Position numbers and translations under genes: made by a program. Shown here one piece after another: positions 24,601 through 35,123 of a stretch of 64,000 bases of DNA (position 1 is its first letter; every line of letters starts with the position of its first letter). The notes under the pieces are model-generated. The model did no database searches, was not told the DNA's origin, and saw only the letters and a program-made list of their open reading frames with translations. Source of the DNA: Acanthamoeba sp. SK_2022b (taxonomy: Eukaryota; Discosea; Longamoebia; Acanthamoebidae); assembly GCA_027943245.1 (NCBI GenBank), contig JANDJZ010000038.1, forward strand, positions 62,001 to 126,000. The letters are read 5' to 3'.

Positions 24601-27600
24601 GCCACGCAGGACGGACTCGACGCGGGAGGCGCCGAGGGCCTTGAAGGCGTGAGAGCGGAGGGTGGGTTCCCAGTTGATCTCGGCCTCGACCTTCTTGCCC
24701 ACGTAGCCGCTGACAGTCTTCTCGAAGCTGCGCAGCTTGTCCTCCGAGACGTACTTCTCGGTGAAGATGGCCATCACGGGCATCCACTTGGCGATGAACT
24801 CGCCCCTGAAGGTCTCGGTCGAGCCCTTGTCCTCGTTGATCGTGATCAGCACCTCGTTGTTGTCCTGCACGTCGATCTTGTACCAGCCCACGCTCGGGAA
24901 GTTTTCGAGCTGCTCACACGGCAAGGCGTCGCGACAGCGTCGTGAGCACGCATGTCTACACTGTTGTGTGGTGGCTCGCGGGGGAGGGGAGAGGCCGTAC
25001 CGGGTCGGCCACGCGGTTCTCGATGTCCCACGTGAAGGCGATCCTGCGGACGTAGCGCTGGAGGGCCTCGCGGGCGACGGGCGTGGCTGACTTCATGATC
25101 TGGGTGAGCACCTGGACCTGGGCCGCCGTCGGCGAGAAGGTGGCCTGAGGGATGAGGGTCTCCCAGAAGCGCGAGCACGTCTTGGCCCGAGGCTTCGGGT
25201 CCCACGTTAGGAACTTCTCGCTGAGACCGAAGGGCGCTGCAGCGCACGGCCAAAGAGAGACGACGGTGAGCCACTACTTGCCTGCAAGGGGGGGGGGAGA
25301 GAGAGAGAGAGAGAAGCTCCATACCAAAGTCGATGTCGATGTAGGCGTTGAGACGGGCCTTGTCGGTGAGCTCCTTCATGCGCGGCTGGGCCCTGGCCTG
25401 TGACTGGCACACGGCGATGTTGTAGAGCCTGTCGAGCTTCTCGCACAGAGGTGACTCCATCTGGATCTGGCCGTGCTGGGTCATGTTGATTGTGACGATC
25501 AGATCACCGTCCCTGTTGCGCTCGGCCTTGAAGGTGTTCCTGTTACGGCCATCGAACACCGAGTCGGTGGGATCGTATTGGAGCACGACCCGCTTCGTGT
25601 GGGACTGGACCAGGTTGCGCGCCACCTGATCAGCGCCAATCAGCTGGGCCAGCGCGCCTACGGCCTGACGCGCGCAGTTCTGGTAGAGCGTCTGTTGATT
25701 CCCAAGTCAAGCGTGTCAGCCACTCATGTAACGCGACCCGACACGCACTTGGAGCCAGACGGGGGAGGGCAGCTGTGTCGTGGTTACCTTGATCAGCTCG
25801 AGCTTGGTGCTGTCGGGCTTGGAGGTGAAGCTCTGGTGGTTGACCCAGTTCTCCCAGTTGAACCTGATGGGCAGGGTGGCGCCGACTGCGCGGGCCAGCT
25901 GTTCCTCTAGAGGAGTGACGAACGTCTTCAACGGGCCTACGTTGAGTCCCGCCGGCGGGTCGAGCTCCGCGGCGAGCGACTGGAACGAAGTGGGCTCGGG
26001 CAACAGGAACTGAATCTGTGATCGCCCAAATATTAATTTTCATTTTCAAAAGGCAAGGATAATAAAATAATAAAATAATAATTTTAGCATAGAACTAAAT
26101 TAGCGGAGCGGAAAGTAGGAGAGAGGAGCAGGGTACCTCCTTGGGCGGCTGGTAGGGAGTGTAGGCGCCCTTCTTGGCGGGCGCACCGGCGGCGGCCTCG
26201 TCGGCGTTGTCAGAGGGCTGGATGACGCCGTGCTTGGCCTGGGCGATCTTGATCTGCTGCTCGGCCTCGGCGAGCTTCTGCTTAAGGTGCTCGGCGGCGG
26301 CCTGAGCCTCGGCATTGGCGCCGAACTGGGCGAGCTTCTCGAGCAGGCGCTTGGACTTGGCCGCGGCATCCACGCCCTTGCGGTACTCCTCCTCCTGCAG
26401 CCACTTGGCGACGAAGGTCTGCGATGCACCGCAAGATGAGCAGCTGTGTGTGGTGGAATGCAGTGCATGCAGCTGACGTACCGAGAGGGCGGAGGTGGTC
26501 TTGCGGGCCTCCTCGAGCGCGGGCTGGAGGTGGTACTTGACGCGCAGCTGCGACAGGCGGTCCTCAGCGGCGAGCAGGGCCTGGTGGGCCGAGGACAGCA
26601 CGCCCTCGGTGGCGCTGTCCTCCTTGTACGGCTGGAGAGCCTTGACCAGCTCCTGCAGCTCCTTCTGCAGCTCGAGCCCCTGCTCGAAGTTCTCCCTCGT
26701 CGTCCACTTGCTGCTCGACGTCCTGAGCTGGCTCACGAGCGACTGCAAGACCAGCGTTAACACAGAGCAATCACACACAGGTCAGTATATAGAGACACAA
26801 CTCGCTCGAGCTCGAATGTGGGAGGCGTAGGATACCTCAGCCTTCTTCCTCAAGGGCTCGGCCTGGAACTTGAGGTTGGCCGACTTCATGGCGCCCTCGG
26901 CGGCCATGATCTTCTCCTTGGCCAAGCGGACGGTGGCCTCGGCCTGACCGTCACTGAACGCCTCCAGGCGCGGTACCAGCTGGCTAAGCTCGGTCAGCGA
27001 CTCCACTGCAGCGTTGTAGTTCTCCTCGACCCACCATTGCGAGGTGAAGCGCTGCAGGTCATCGAGATACGTCTAGTCAGTCACCGCTCAACCGACTAGG
27101 GAGCGAGGGACAGCGGCATTGCGTACGTTGAGCTTGTCAAAGTGCTGCTGCACCTGCTTCCTCAACGGCTCGGCCTCGTACTTGGCCTTGGCCAGGGGAA
27201 TGTTGGCTTGGGCCTTGGCGATCTTCTCCTTGGTGTTGGAGAGAACGGAGCTCACGTGGGAGTCGGCGGCGTAGGCCTCCAGGGCCGGCACCAGGACCTT
27301 GAGCTCCTCGAGAGCCTCCGAGGCCGTGTTGAAGTATTCCTCGTGATGCCACGACTTGATGAAGTTCTGTTGGGAATGAAGCATCAGGATCAGAAGTGCA
27401 CCCAGTGTTGCAGATGGAGGTAGGGAGAGCTATTGCGTGGACTTACGTCGAGCTTGGCGCTGACTTGGCCGACCTGCTGCTTGAGCGGCTCGGCCTCGAA
27501 TTTGAGCTTGGCCTGCGGCACGACGCTGTTGACGGCCTGGATTCGGTCCTTGGCCACCTTGATGGTGGTGGCGACGCCCGAGTCGGAAGCGTAGGCCTCC

Positions 27601-30600
27601 AGGGCCGGCAGCAGCGCCTCGAGCTCGCTCAGGCCCTCCATCGCAACGTTGTAGTACTCCTGGTGCTGCCACGACTTGATGAAGTTCTGTTGTCGTTCGT
27701 AGATTGAGACGCGTCAGTGGCTGTGACTGAAATAAAAAGAACATCCACGAAGGAGTAGATTGGGGAGGGGGGCGAACCGGCAGCTTGTCAGCAGCCTTGC
27801 TGACCATCTCTTGGAGGGGCTTGGCCTCGAAGCGAGCCTTGGCCAGCGGGAGGTTGGCCTCGGCCTTCTGCACCTTCTCCTTGACCGACTTGATGGTCGA
27901 CGCCACGTAGTTGTCCGAGGCATAGGTCTCAAGCGCGGGCAGCAGGGCGTTCACCTCGTCGATCGCCTCGATGGCCGTATTGTAGTACTCTTCGTGGTGC
28001 CACGTCTTGATGAAGTTCTGTTGTTGACATTGCGACCACCCCATCAGCGTGAGCGGCAATATTCTAGATTTGGGGGGGGGGGCAAGCTGTGGTTGCGTAC
28101 GTCAAGCTGGCTGGCGGTCTTTTCGAGGGTCGCGCGCAGAGGCTCGGCGGCGAACTTGAGCTTGGCCTGAGGGATGTTGGCCTCAGCCTTCTGGATGCGG
28201 TCCTTGGCCGCCCTGAGGGTGGTCGCCACGCCAGAGTCGGAGGCGAACTCCTCGAGCGCGGGCAGCACCATTTCCAGCTCCTCCAGCGTCTCGATCGCAA
28301 CGTTGTAGTACTCCTCGTGCTGCCACGTCTTAATGAAGTTCTGTTGGATGTTGTTGTAATTATTGTTGTCAGTGTACGTGTACCGAGCGAAAGAAGACGA
28401 GGATGACCATGGAGACGTACGTCCAGCTTGGCGTAGAGCTGATCGACCTTGTTACGCAGAGGTTCGGCCTCAAAGCGTGCGCGGGCCTGAGGGAAGTTGG
28501 CCTTGGCCGCCTGGATCTTGTCGCGCGCGGTCTTGATCGTGCGGGCCACCTGGTCGTCCGAGGCGTAGGTCTCCAGGGCCGGCAGGAGCTGTTCGAGCTC
28601 CTCAATGGTCTCCACCGCTGTATCGTAGTACTCCTTGTAATGCCACGACTTGATGAAGTTCTGTTTCCCCGTGGCACCAAGCACGGTGTTAAAAATGGGC
28701 TGGCCTTGTTGCAGCGTGTGTGATGTGTGGTGCGTGATGACGTACGTCGAGCTTGCCGTGAATTGTGCCAACCTTGTCGCGCAGCGGCTCGGCCTCGAAC
28801 TTGACCTTGGCCTGCGGGATGTTGGCCTCGGCCTGCGCGATCTTCTCCCTCGCGGCCTTGATGGTGTCAGCCACGTGAGAGTCCGACGCGTAGACCTCGA
28901 GCGCGGGCAGCAACAGGTTGAGCTCCTCAATGGTCTCCACCGCCGTGTCGTAGTACTCCTTGTGGTACCACGACTTGATGAAGTCCTGTTTTGTTGCAGG
29001 AGTGCACATGCACGTTCAGTGGATGTAGGGAGACGTGCGAACGGGAGCGGTGAAGTGATGTCCGTGTGAGGGAGACGTACGTTGAGCCTGCTGTAGGACT
29101 TGTTGACCTGATCCTTGAGAGCGGCCGACTCGAACTTGATCTTGGCCTGCGGGATGTTGGCCTCGGCCTTGGCGATCTTGTTCTTGGTGTGCGTGATCAA
29201 CTCAGACACGTAGGTGTCGCTGGCGTAGACTTCGAGCGCCGGCAGCAGAAGGCTGAGCTCTTCCATCGCCTCCATCGCCTCGTTGTAGTACTCTTGATAA
29301 TACCAGTCCTTGATGAATTTCTGTTGATTGTTGGTGACAGTGGTTGGCCAAAGAGACCGTCAGCAGCCGTGCGGTGCTCTTCAACAGAAAAGAAGAAACA
29401 GCAAAGGAAATACTTACGTCGAGCTTCGCCTGAGTCTTGTTGACCTGATCCTTGAGCGGCTCGGCCTCGAACTTGACCTTGGCCTGCGGGATGTTGGCCT
29501 CGGCCTGGGCCATCTTGCCCTTGGCATGCTTGATGACATCGGCCACGTGAGAGTCCGACGCGTAGACCTCGAGCGCCGGCAGGAGAGAGTTGAGCTCCTC
29601 AAGCGCTTCAATGGCCGTGTTGTAGTACTCCTGGTAATGCCAGCTCTTGATGAAGTCCTGTTGTCGATGTTGCGTGGGATTGATTGAGTTTCAGCGCCAC
29701 GCAGCGTCGACAGCGAGAAAGAGGGAGCCAGACGTACGTTCAGCTTCGAAGCGGTCTTGTCGACCTGATCCTTGAGCGGCGCGGCCTCGAACTTGACCTT
29801 AGCCAGCGGGATGTTGGCCTCGGCCTTGGCGATCTTCTCCTTGGCATGCTTGATGGTATCGGCCACGTACGAATCCGCAGCGTAGGCCTCGAGCGCGGGC
29901 AAGAGCGAGTTAAGCTGCTCGATGGCCTCGATGGCTGTATCGTAGTACTCCTGGTAATGCCAGCTCTTGATGAAGTTCTGTGGGTTGTTTGATCAAAGTT
30001 GTCGAGTGAGTCCAACTGTCTTTGAGGCCTTCATACGTGGGAGAGGGGCATACGTCGAGCTTCGACTGGGCCTTGTCGACCTGATCCTTGAGGGCGGCGG
30101 ACTCGAAGCGCATCTAGTCCTGTTGTGGTGCAGGGTGCACCGCGTCAGCAAACCTACTATGAACCAAGTGTCACAGAACGCCATCCAAGAAAAAGAGAAA
30201 GCCAAAAAACACGTACGTTCAGCTTCGAGGCGGTCTTGTCGACCTGATCCTTGAGCGGCTCGGCCTCGAACTTGACCTTGGCCTGCGGGATGTTGGCCTC
30301 GGCCTTGGCGATCTTCTCCTTGGCATGCTTGATGGTATCGGCCACGTATGAGTCGCTGGCGTAGACTTCGAGCGCCGGCAGCAGGCTGTTGAGCTCCTCG
30401 ATGGCCTCCACGGCCTCGTTGTAGTACTCCTTGTAGTACCAGTCCTTGATGAATTTCTGTTTTGTTTTGATTCGTTAGTTGGTTGGTTGGTTGGTTGTTG
30501 TGACCAGAAAGAAGGCATCAGCAGCCGTGTGGTACGGTTAAGACAGAAAGAAGAAGAAGAAGCAAAGGAAATACTTACGTCGAGCCTCGCTTGCGTCTTG

Positions 30601-33600
30601 TCGACCTGATCCTTGAGCGGCTCGGCCTCGAACTTGACCTTGGCCTGCGGGATGTTGGCCTCGGCCTTGGCGATCTTCTCCCTCGCGGCCTTGATGGTGT
30701 CGGACACGTATGAGTCGCTGGCGTAGACCTCGAGCGCGGGCAGCAGGTTGTTGAGCTCTTCGATCGCCTCCATGGCCTCATTGTAGTACTCCTTATAGTA
30801 CCAGTCCTTGATGAATTTCTGTATTGTTTTGATTTGTTAGTTGGTTGAGATGGACACGAACGTTGTTGGTCACGCCTGGCAAAGGCGTGTGGGAGAGGCG
30901 TGGCGTACGTCGAGGCGGCCGTGAGTCTGTGACACCTTCTCCCTGAGCCCGGCGGACTCGAACTTGATCTTGGCCTGGGGCATGTTGGCCTCGGCCTTGG
31001 CGATCTTCCCCTTTGCCGTCTGGATGACGCCGGCGATGTAGCTGTCCGTGCTGTAGGCCTCGAGCGCGGGCAGAAGGACGTTGAGCTCCTCAATGGCTTC
31101 GACGGCTTCGTCATAGTACTCCTTGTAGTACCAGTCCTTGATGAATTTCTGTTGGTCGGTAGAGCTGCGTCAGCACATCGGGATCACACACGTTTCGCGC
31201 TTGCACGCAGGCACGGGAGGGGATGGGCGTACGTCGAGCCTGTTGTGGGTGGCGGTCACCTTGTCCCTGAGCGGCTCGCCCTCGAAGCGGGCGCGAGCCT
31301 TAGGGAAGACGGCTTCGGCCTCGGAGATGGCCTTGTTGGCCTGGCGGATCATGTCGGCGGCGTAGCTGTCCGACGAGTACTGCTCCAGCACCGGCACCAG
31401 AGTCTTGATCTCCTCAGTGGCCTCCACCGCGTCATCATAGTAGGGCTTGTGGTGCCAGGTGTGGGTGAAGGTCTGCAAGCCACGACACAACACGCCAATG
31501 AGCTTTGGCACACGCGCGAGAGTCCCCAACTCGCGAGTGACGTACGCTGAGCTTGCCGAGAAGCGACCTGATCTTGTCGATGACCGACGAAGACTCGAAG
31601 CGGGCCTTGGCCTGGGGCACGAGCGCCTCCGCTTTGCTGAGCTTGCTCTTGGCATTCTTGACGTTGTCGGCCACGTAGGTGTCCGACGTGTAGGCCTCGA
31701 GAGCTGGCAGCAACTCCTTGAGCTCTTCCATCGCTTCCAGCGCCGTGTTGTAGTACTCTTGAACGTGGAAACGGTTGATGAAGTCCTGGAGTTCATCGAC
31801 AGCATCGTAAGAACGCGGCTAAACCAGATATATAAAAATATTAAGAGAGGGTGGAGGTACATCTAGCTTGCGGTGCACCGCGGTCACCTTTTCGTTGAGC
31901 GGGCCGGACTCAAAGCGCACTATTTGGCGCAGGAGAGGCGAACCTTGAGTGTGGTGATGTCACGGCCATACAACAAAGGGGTGATCACAGCGTACCTTTG
32001 GCCTGGGGCAAGACGGCTTCAGTCCGCTTGATCATATCCTTGGCGTTGGTGAGGGCGGTGGCCACGTAGGAGTCTGAGGCGTAGTTCTCGAGCTCGGGTA
32101 TGAGCACCTTGAGCTCCTCCAGCGCCTCGAGGGCCGTGTCGTAGTACTCCTTGACGTGCCAGCGGTTCACGAAAGGCTGCAGCCACCCACGAGCATCATG
32201 TCAGGCGTGTGCTGTGGTGTCGTGTGTGAAATAGGGAAGAGAGGGGGCGATAGAGAAACGTACATCGAGTTTCCTGTAGGTGTCGACGACCTTGTTCTTG
32301 AGCGGCTCAGCGGCGAATTGGACGCCTGCCTTGACAATGAGCTCTTGGGCCTTGGTCATCTTTTCCTTGGTAGTTTTGAGCACGTGGGCGACGTCGCTGT
32401 CGGAGCTGTAGGCCTCGAGCGCCGGCACCAATGCCTTGAGCTCCTCCATCGCCTCCACCGCGTCGTTGTAATAGCTCTGCACGTGCGGCCGGCTGATGAA
32501 ATCCTGTTGTGGTGTGGTACGTGGCGTCAGCGAATACACACTGACCTCTAGCCAACAACACGAACGATTGCCTGCGACGTACATTCATCTTGGCGTGAGT
32601 CGCCGACACCTTGTCCTTCAACGGCGCCGACTCGAACTTCACTGTTGATAGAGGCGACCCCGTCATCAAGAGGCTGTCAGATCTGGGGTGAAGAAGGGGT
32701 CGAGCAGGCGAGGAATGGGGCGGGTACGCTTGGCAGCGGGCACGAGCGGTTCGGCCTTGGCGATCTGCGCCTTGGTGGACTTGATCAAGTCTTCGACAGA
32801 GGAGTCGATGGCGTAGGCTTCGAGGGCCGGCACCAGCGTGGCCAGCTCCTCCAGGCCCTCCATAGCCGTGTTGAAATAGTTTTGCACATGCGGTCGGTTG
32901 ATGAACTCCTGTGGTAATGAGCGTTTGCATTCGGACGAAAGTATTGGGGGAGGGGAGCAGCTACGAGTGAGCGACGTAAGGCGCGAACAGAACGAGAGGA
33001 GCCTGAGGCGTACGGTGAGCTTATCCTTGGACTTCCTAACCAGGTCCACGAGCGGCTTGGACTCGATGCGCGCCTTAGCGATCGGGATGTTTTTGTTGGC
33101 CTTGTCGATGTTCTCCCTGGCGGACTTTACCGTGTTGGTAACAAATCCGTTGACGTCGCCAAACTCCTCGAGAGCCGGCAGCAGGGCCTGCAGCTGTTCG
33201 AGCGCGTCGACGGCGACGTTGTAGGCGTTCTCGTCATGCCACCTGTTGATGAAGTCCTGAAGCTTGCTCGACCACTTCGACACCTCAAGGCGGAGGCCTT
33301 CCACCGAGCCTTCCTGGCTGTATTTGTTGAGCTGTTGTGTCACAACTCAAGCGTGTGAGTGGCCACAACGGGTAGGTGCGTGGGGGGGGGGAGACTCGTT
33401 GCGTACGGCAGCATCGGCGTCCGCAACCGTCTGCTTCGAGGCGGCGATCACGATGGCGGGCTTGAGATCGCCGGGCACGCTGACGCCGGCATGCTGCTCA
33501 AGCTCCGCCGCGGTCGTCCACAACTCGTCCTTCAGCCGACGAACGTCGTTGGCCTCTGCACAGAGTCACAGCATCCGCGATCACGTTGGTGAGCATATGC

Positions 33601-34588
33601 GACGACACTGTGGCTGTGCTGCGTGCATGTCTAGACGAGGAGAGGGCGCAGCATAATACCTTTCTCGTTGACGATGCGACCGAAGAGGACGCCCTTGAGG
33701 TGTCGCTGCTGGGCATCGGTCTTCTTCAACAGCTCAACGACTTCCTTGATCTGTTGGGCGCCCTGGTCGGCGTTCGAGGCCTGGGCCAGCTTGGCGGCGG
33801 CTTCGTCGAGACCGGCCTTCAGTGCGGGCACCTTGGCCTTGGCCTATCCGCGACAGCAGGTCAGGCGTTGCCCCACCGCTCAAAAAGCGAGGCTAGTCCG
33901 AACCTTATCGAGAGCACCATACTTGCCGATGAAGACGTCAAGAGCCGGTTGGAACTCAGCCACAGCGTCGGCCAGCCGCTTCAGGTCCGCTTCCGCTGTA
34001 GCCACCGTCAAGAAATGAGAAAGGGAACAGGAAATCAACTTTCTCCAAGAACGGTGTTTGTCGCCTCGCGAACGGGATACGTACCAGGCCGGATGACGGA
34101 GCCAGGAACGAAGATAACAGCGCGCGCGGCGTCCTGAGTCTTCTTGAGGAGCGCTTCCACGGCCTTGAGTTCGGCGTCGACCTCCTTGGCCTTGCTGGCT
34201 CCATCGATGGCCGCAGCCGCCTGCGCCACGGCAGCTTCGAGAGCCGGCAACTTGGCCTGCACCTTCGCATCCGACCTGTCCAACTATTTGCCGTACACAC
34301 ACCATAAATTTAGGTATATTTACCAATAGTAAAAAACTCTGTTTGGCGACACATGTGCCGTCAGATAAGCTTTGACGCCCTCGCCCATGCATTAACGGAA
34401 GAACGAAAGCGAAGGTCGAGGAAGGAGGGGGGCGTCTTTAAGAGCGGGGGTACCTGGGCTAGCTTGTCGTTAAGCTGGTTGAGAAAATTCTGGGCCTTGG
34501 GTGCTTCGTTGGGCATGAGGTGGAGGAACCGCGACGAGTTCTCCAGTGAGCTCTTCAGAGCCTCGGCTTCGCGCAGCAGAGCGTCCAT
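21660..34588 (-). CDS. Giant modular repeat protein, about 3,100 residues
   Basis: A single multi-exon gene: at least 36 exons follow in compatible phase from the ATG at 34588 (MDALLREAEALKSSLENSS) to TGA at 21660 (RHRELMSKLN). Order: N-terminal helical exons (34588-33407) containing two related segments (LPALEAAVAQAAAA, VPALKAGLDEAAAK); about 21 full copies of an 80-residue helical repeat (33334-26136); then an alpha/beta part with six or seven divergent modules (26015-21660) and a charged coiled tail (KEKNRIEEERENQKRWEKEQ). No signal peptide, membrane segment or catalytic motif is seen, so it is likely an intracellular structural or scaffold protein; this is inference. Repeats 5-19 are mostly one per 240-nt exon with phase-0 introns. 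I recognise no family. A split into two genes is possible but unneeded: the join at 26136/26015 is GT-AG and phase 0. Confidence 0.85.
23347..23370 (+). repeat. (GCAC)n microsatellite in intron
   Basis: About six tandem GCAC units within an intron of the giant gene, close to the donor of the exon that ends near 23470. Confidence 0.85.
25288..25313 (+). repeat. G-run and (GA)n in intron
   Basis: A run of G residues followed by tandem GA in an intron of the giant gene. On the coding (minus) strand this is a polypyrimidine tract (TC)n then C-run. Confidence 0.85.
30054..30113 (-). other. Truncated repeat exon (20 codons)
   Basis: Encodes only MRFESAALKDQVDKAQSKLD, the last quarter of a repeat. 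Upstream of it the usual acceptor CAACAG is followed by GAC then TAG. Splicing at CAACAG would give a stop after one codon, but splicing six bases further at that TAG keeps phase 0 and the reading frame. It looks like a repeat exon that lost about 180 bp internally. Confidence 0.75.
30475..30500 (+). repeat. (GTTG)n microsatellite in intron
   Basis: Tandem GGTT units in the intron between two repeat exons of the giant gene. Confidence 0.8.
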
Positions 34589-35123
34589 GACAACTGTTCA
34601 AGTTCTACTTCGGAACCGGGGTATGTGTACAAGCTTCGAAAAAGCGGGCTGGGGCTGGCGCAGTCGTGAGGAACGGCGATGCCTTTGCGCAAGGAGATAG
34701 ACACTGAAACGGGCCTTGACTTCCGGTTTTTTATAAGTTCCTGCCTCCTGCGCCGATTGGCCGCAAGCGGGCGAATGAGAGCGCTAATTGCGGTACTTGG
34801 AAGAGCTCGCCGCGAAGTGCTCTTCCTCTAAGTCCTGGCGGCTTCTCCCTACCAAGAACTCACAATGGCTCCGCAGTACATGGCGCCTTGTGTGCCTTTG
34901 ATACTGATGTTTTGCCAATGGTTTACAACGGGCGACACGGTTTTACACCACCGATGCTGCCCGATAACCAGCTTCGGGCCTTTTCGAGGAACTGGGTGTT
35001 GCCCTCTCTGTAAGAAAATCGCTTGTTGTATTTACACCAAACAGGTGGACTGCTGTACACTGGTCGTCCTCCTGGCACTTATCTACATCTAAGAGAGCCG
35101 GCTCTCTCTTTGTGCTAGCAATC
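34589..35123. other. Promoter region of giant gene / LCAT-like 3' flank
   Basis: Includes a CCAAT-like ATTGG at about 34757 and a 75-codon cysteine-rich plus-strand ORF at 34865-35092 that I cannot support as a gene. A perfect 16-bp palindrome AGAGAGCCGGCTCTCT lies at 35092-35107. Confidence 0.5.

Larger units (their letters stand above)
21660..26015 (-). repeat. Divergent alpha/beta modules in C-terminal part of giant gene
   Basis: A pattern of helix, then a strand ending in NW or DW, about eight residues, F, helices, then an alternating beta strand (D.I.I.L.P) recurs: near 25865 (ATLPIRFNWENW), 24690 (KKVEAEINWEPT), 24090 (KDIKVGINWDAF), 23590 (RPVPIEADWTLV) and 22960 (KPLPFTPNWDFT). Weaker copies may lie near 25330 (NAYIDIDFG) and 22220 (AVELDLTEVL). 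Closing strands include DRIVITLKP, RVFFRIVPE and DSIEIKVDP. Module length is about 110-170 residues and each is cut by introns at differing places, so this expansion is older than the helical array. Confidence 0.6.
26136..33334 (-). repeat. Helical 80-residue repeat array, 21 full copies and 1 fragment
   Basis: Consensus: opens [ND]FIKSWHY.EYYNTAIEA, then LEELN.LLPALEVYASDS, then VADTIK.AKEKIAKAEANI, then PQAKVKFEAEPLKDQVDKT, closing with QAKLD. Approximate copies in transcription order: 33280-33013, 32911-32735 plus 32645-32586, 32503-32264, 32179-31990 plus 31920-31862, 31785-31546, 31474-31232, 31150-30910, 30820-30580, 30458-30217, fragment 30113-30054, 29980-29740, 29660-29420, 29322-29082, 28988-28748, 28662-28422, 28341-28102, 28017-27778, 27686-27447, 27366-27127, 27070-26836, 26740-26480 and 26420-26136. 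The outer copies are most divergent and the central ones nearly identical, the usual pattern of a spreading array. Each copy predicts two long amphipathic helices with a conserved W near the start. Confidence 0.9.

Noticed and set aside
21660..26030. Treating the C-terminal part of the giant gene as a separate gene
   Set aside because: The repeat exon ending near 26136 (PYQPPKE) has a GT donor and the exon at 26015 an AG acceptor in the same phase 0; no stop, poly(A) signal or new promoter lies between. Kept as one gene pending transcripts.
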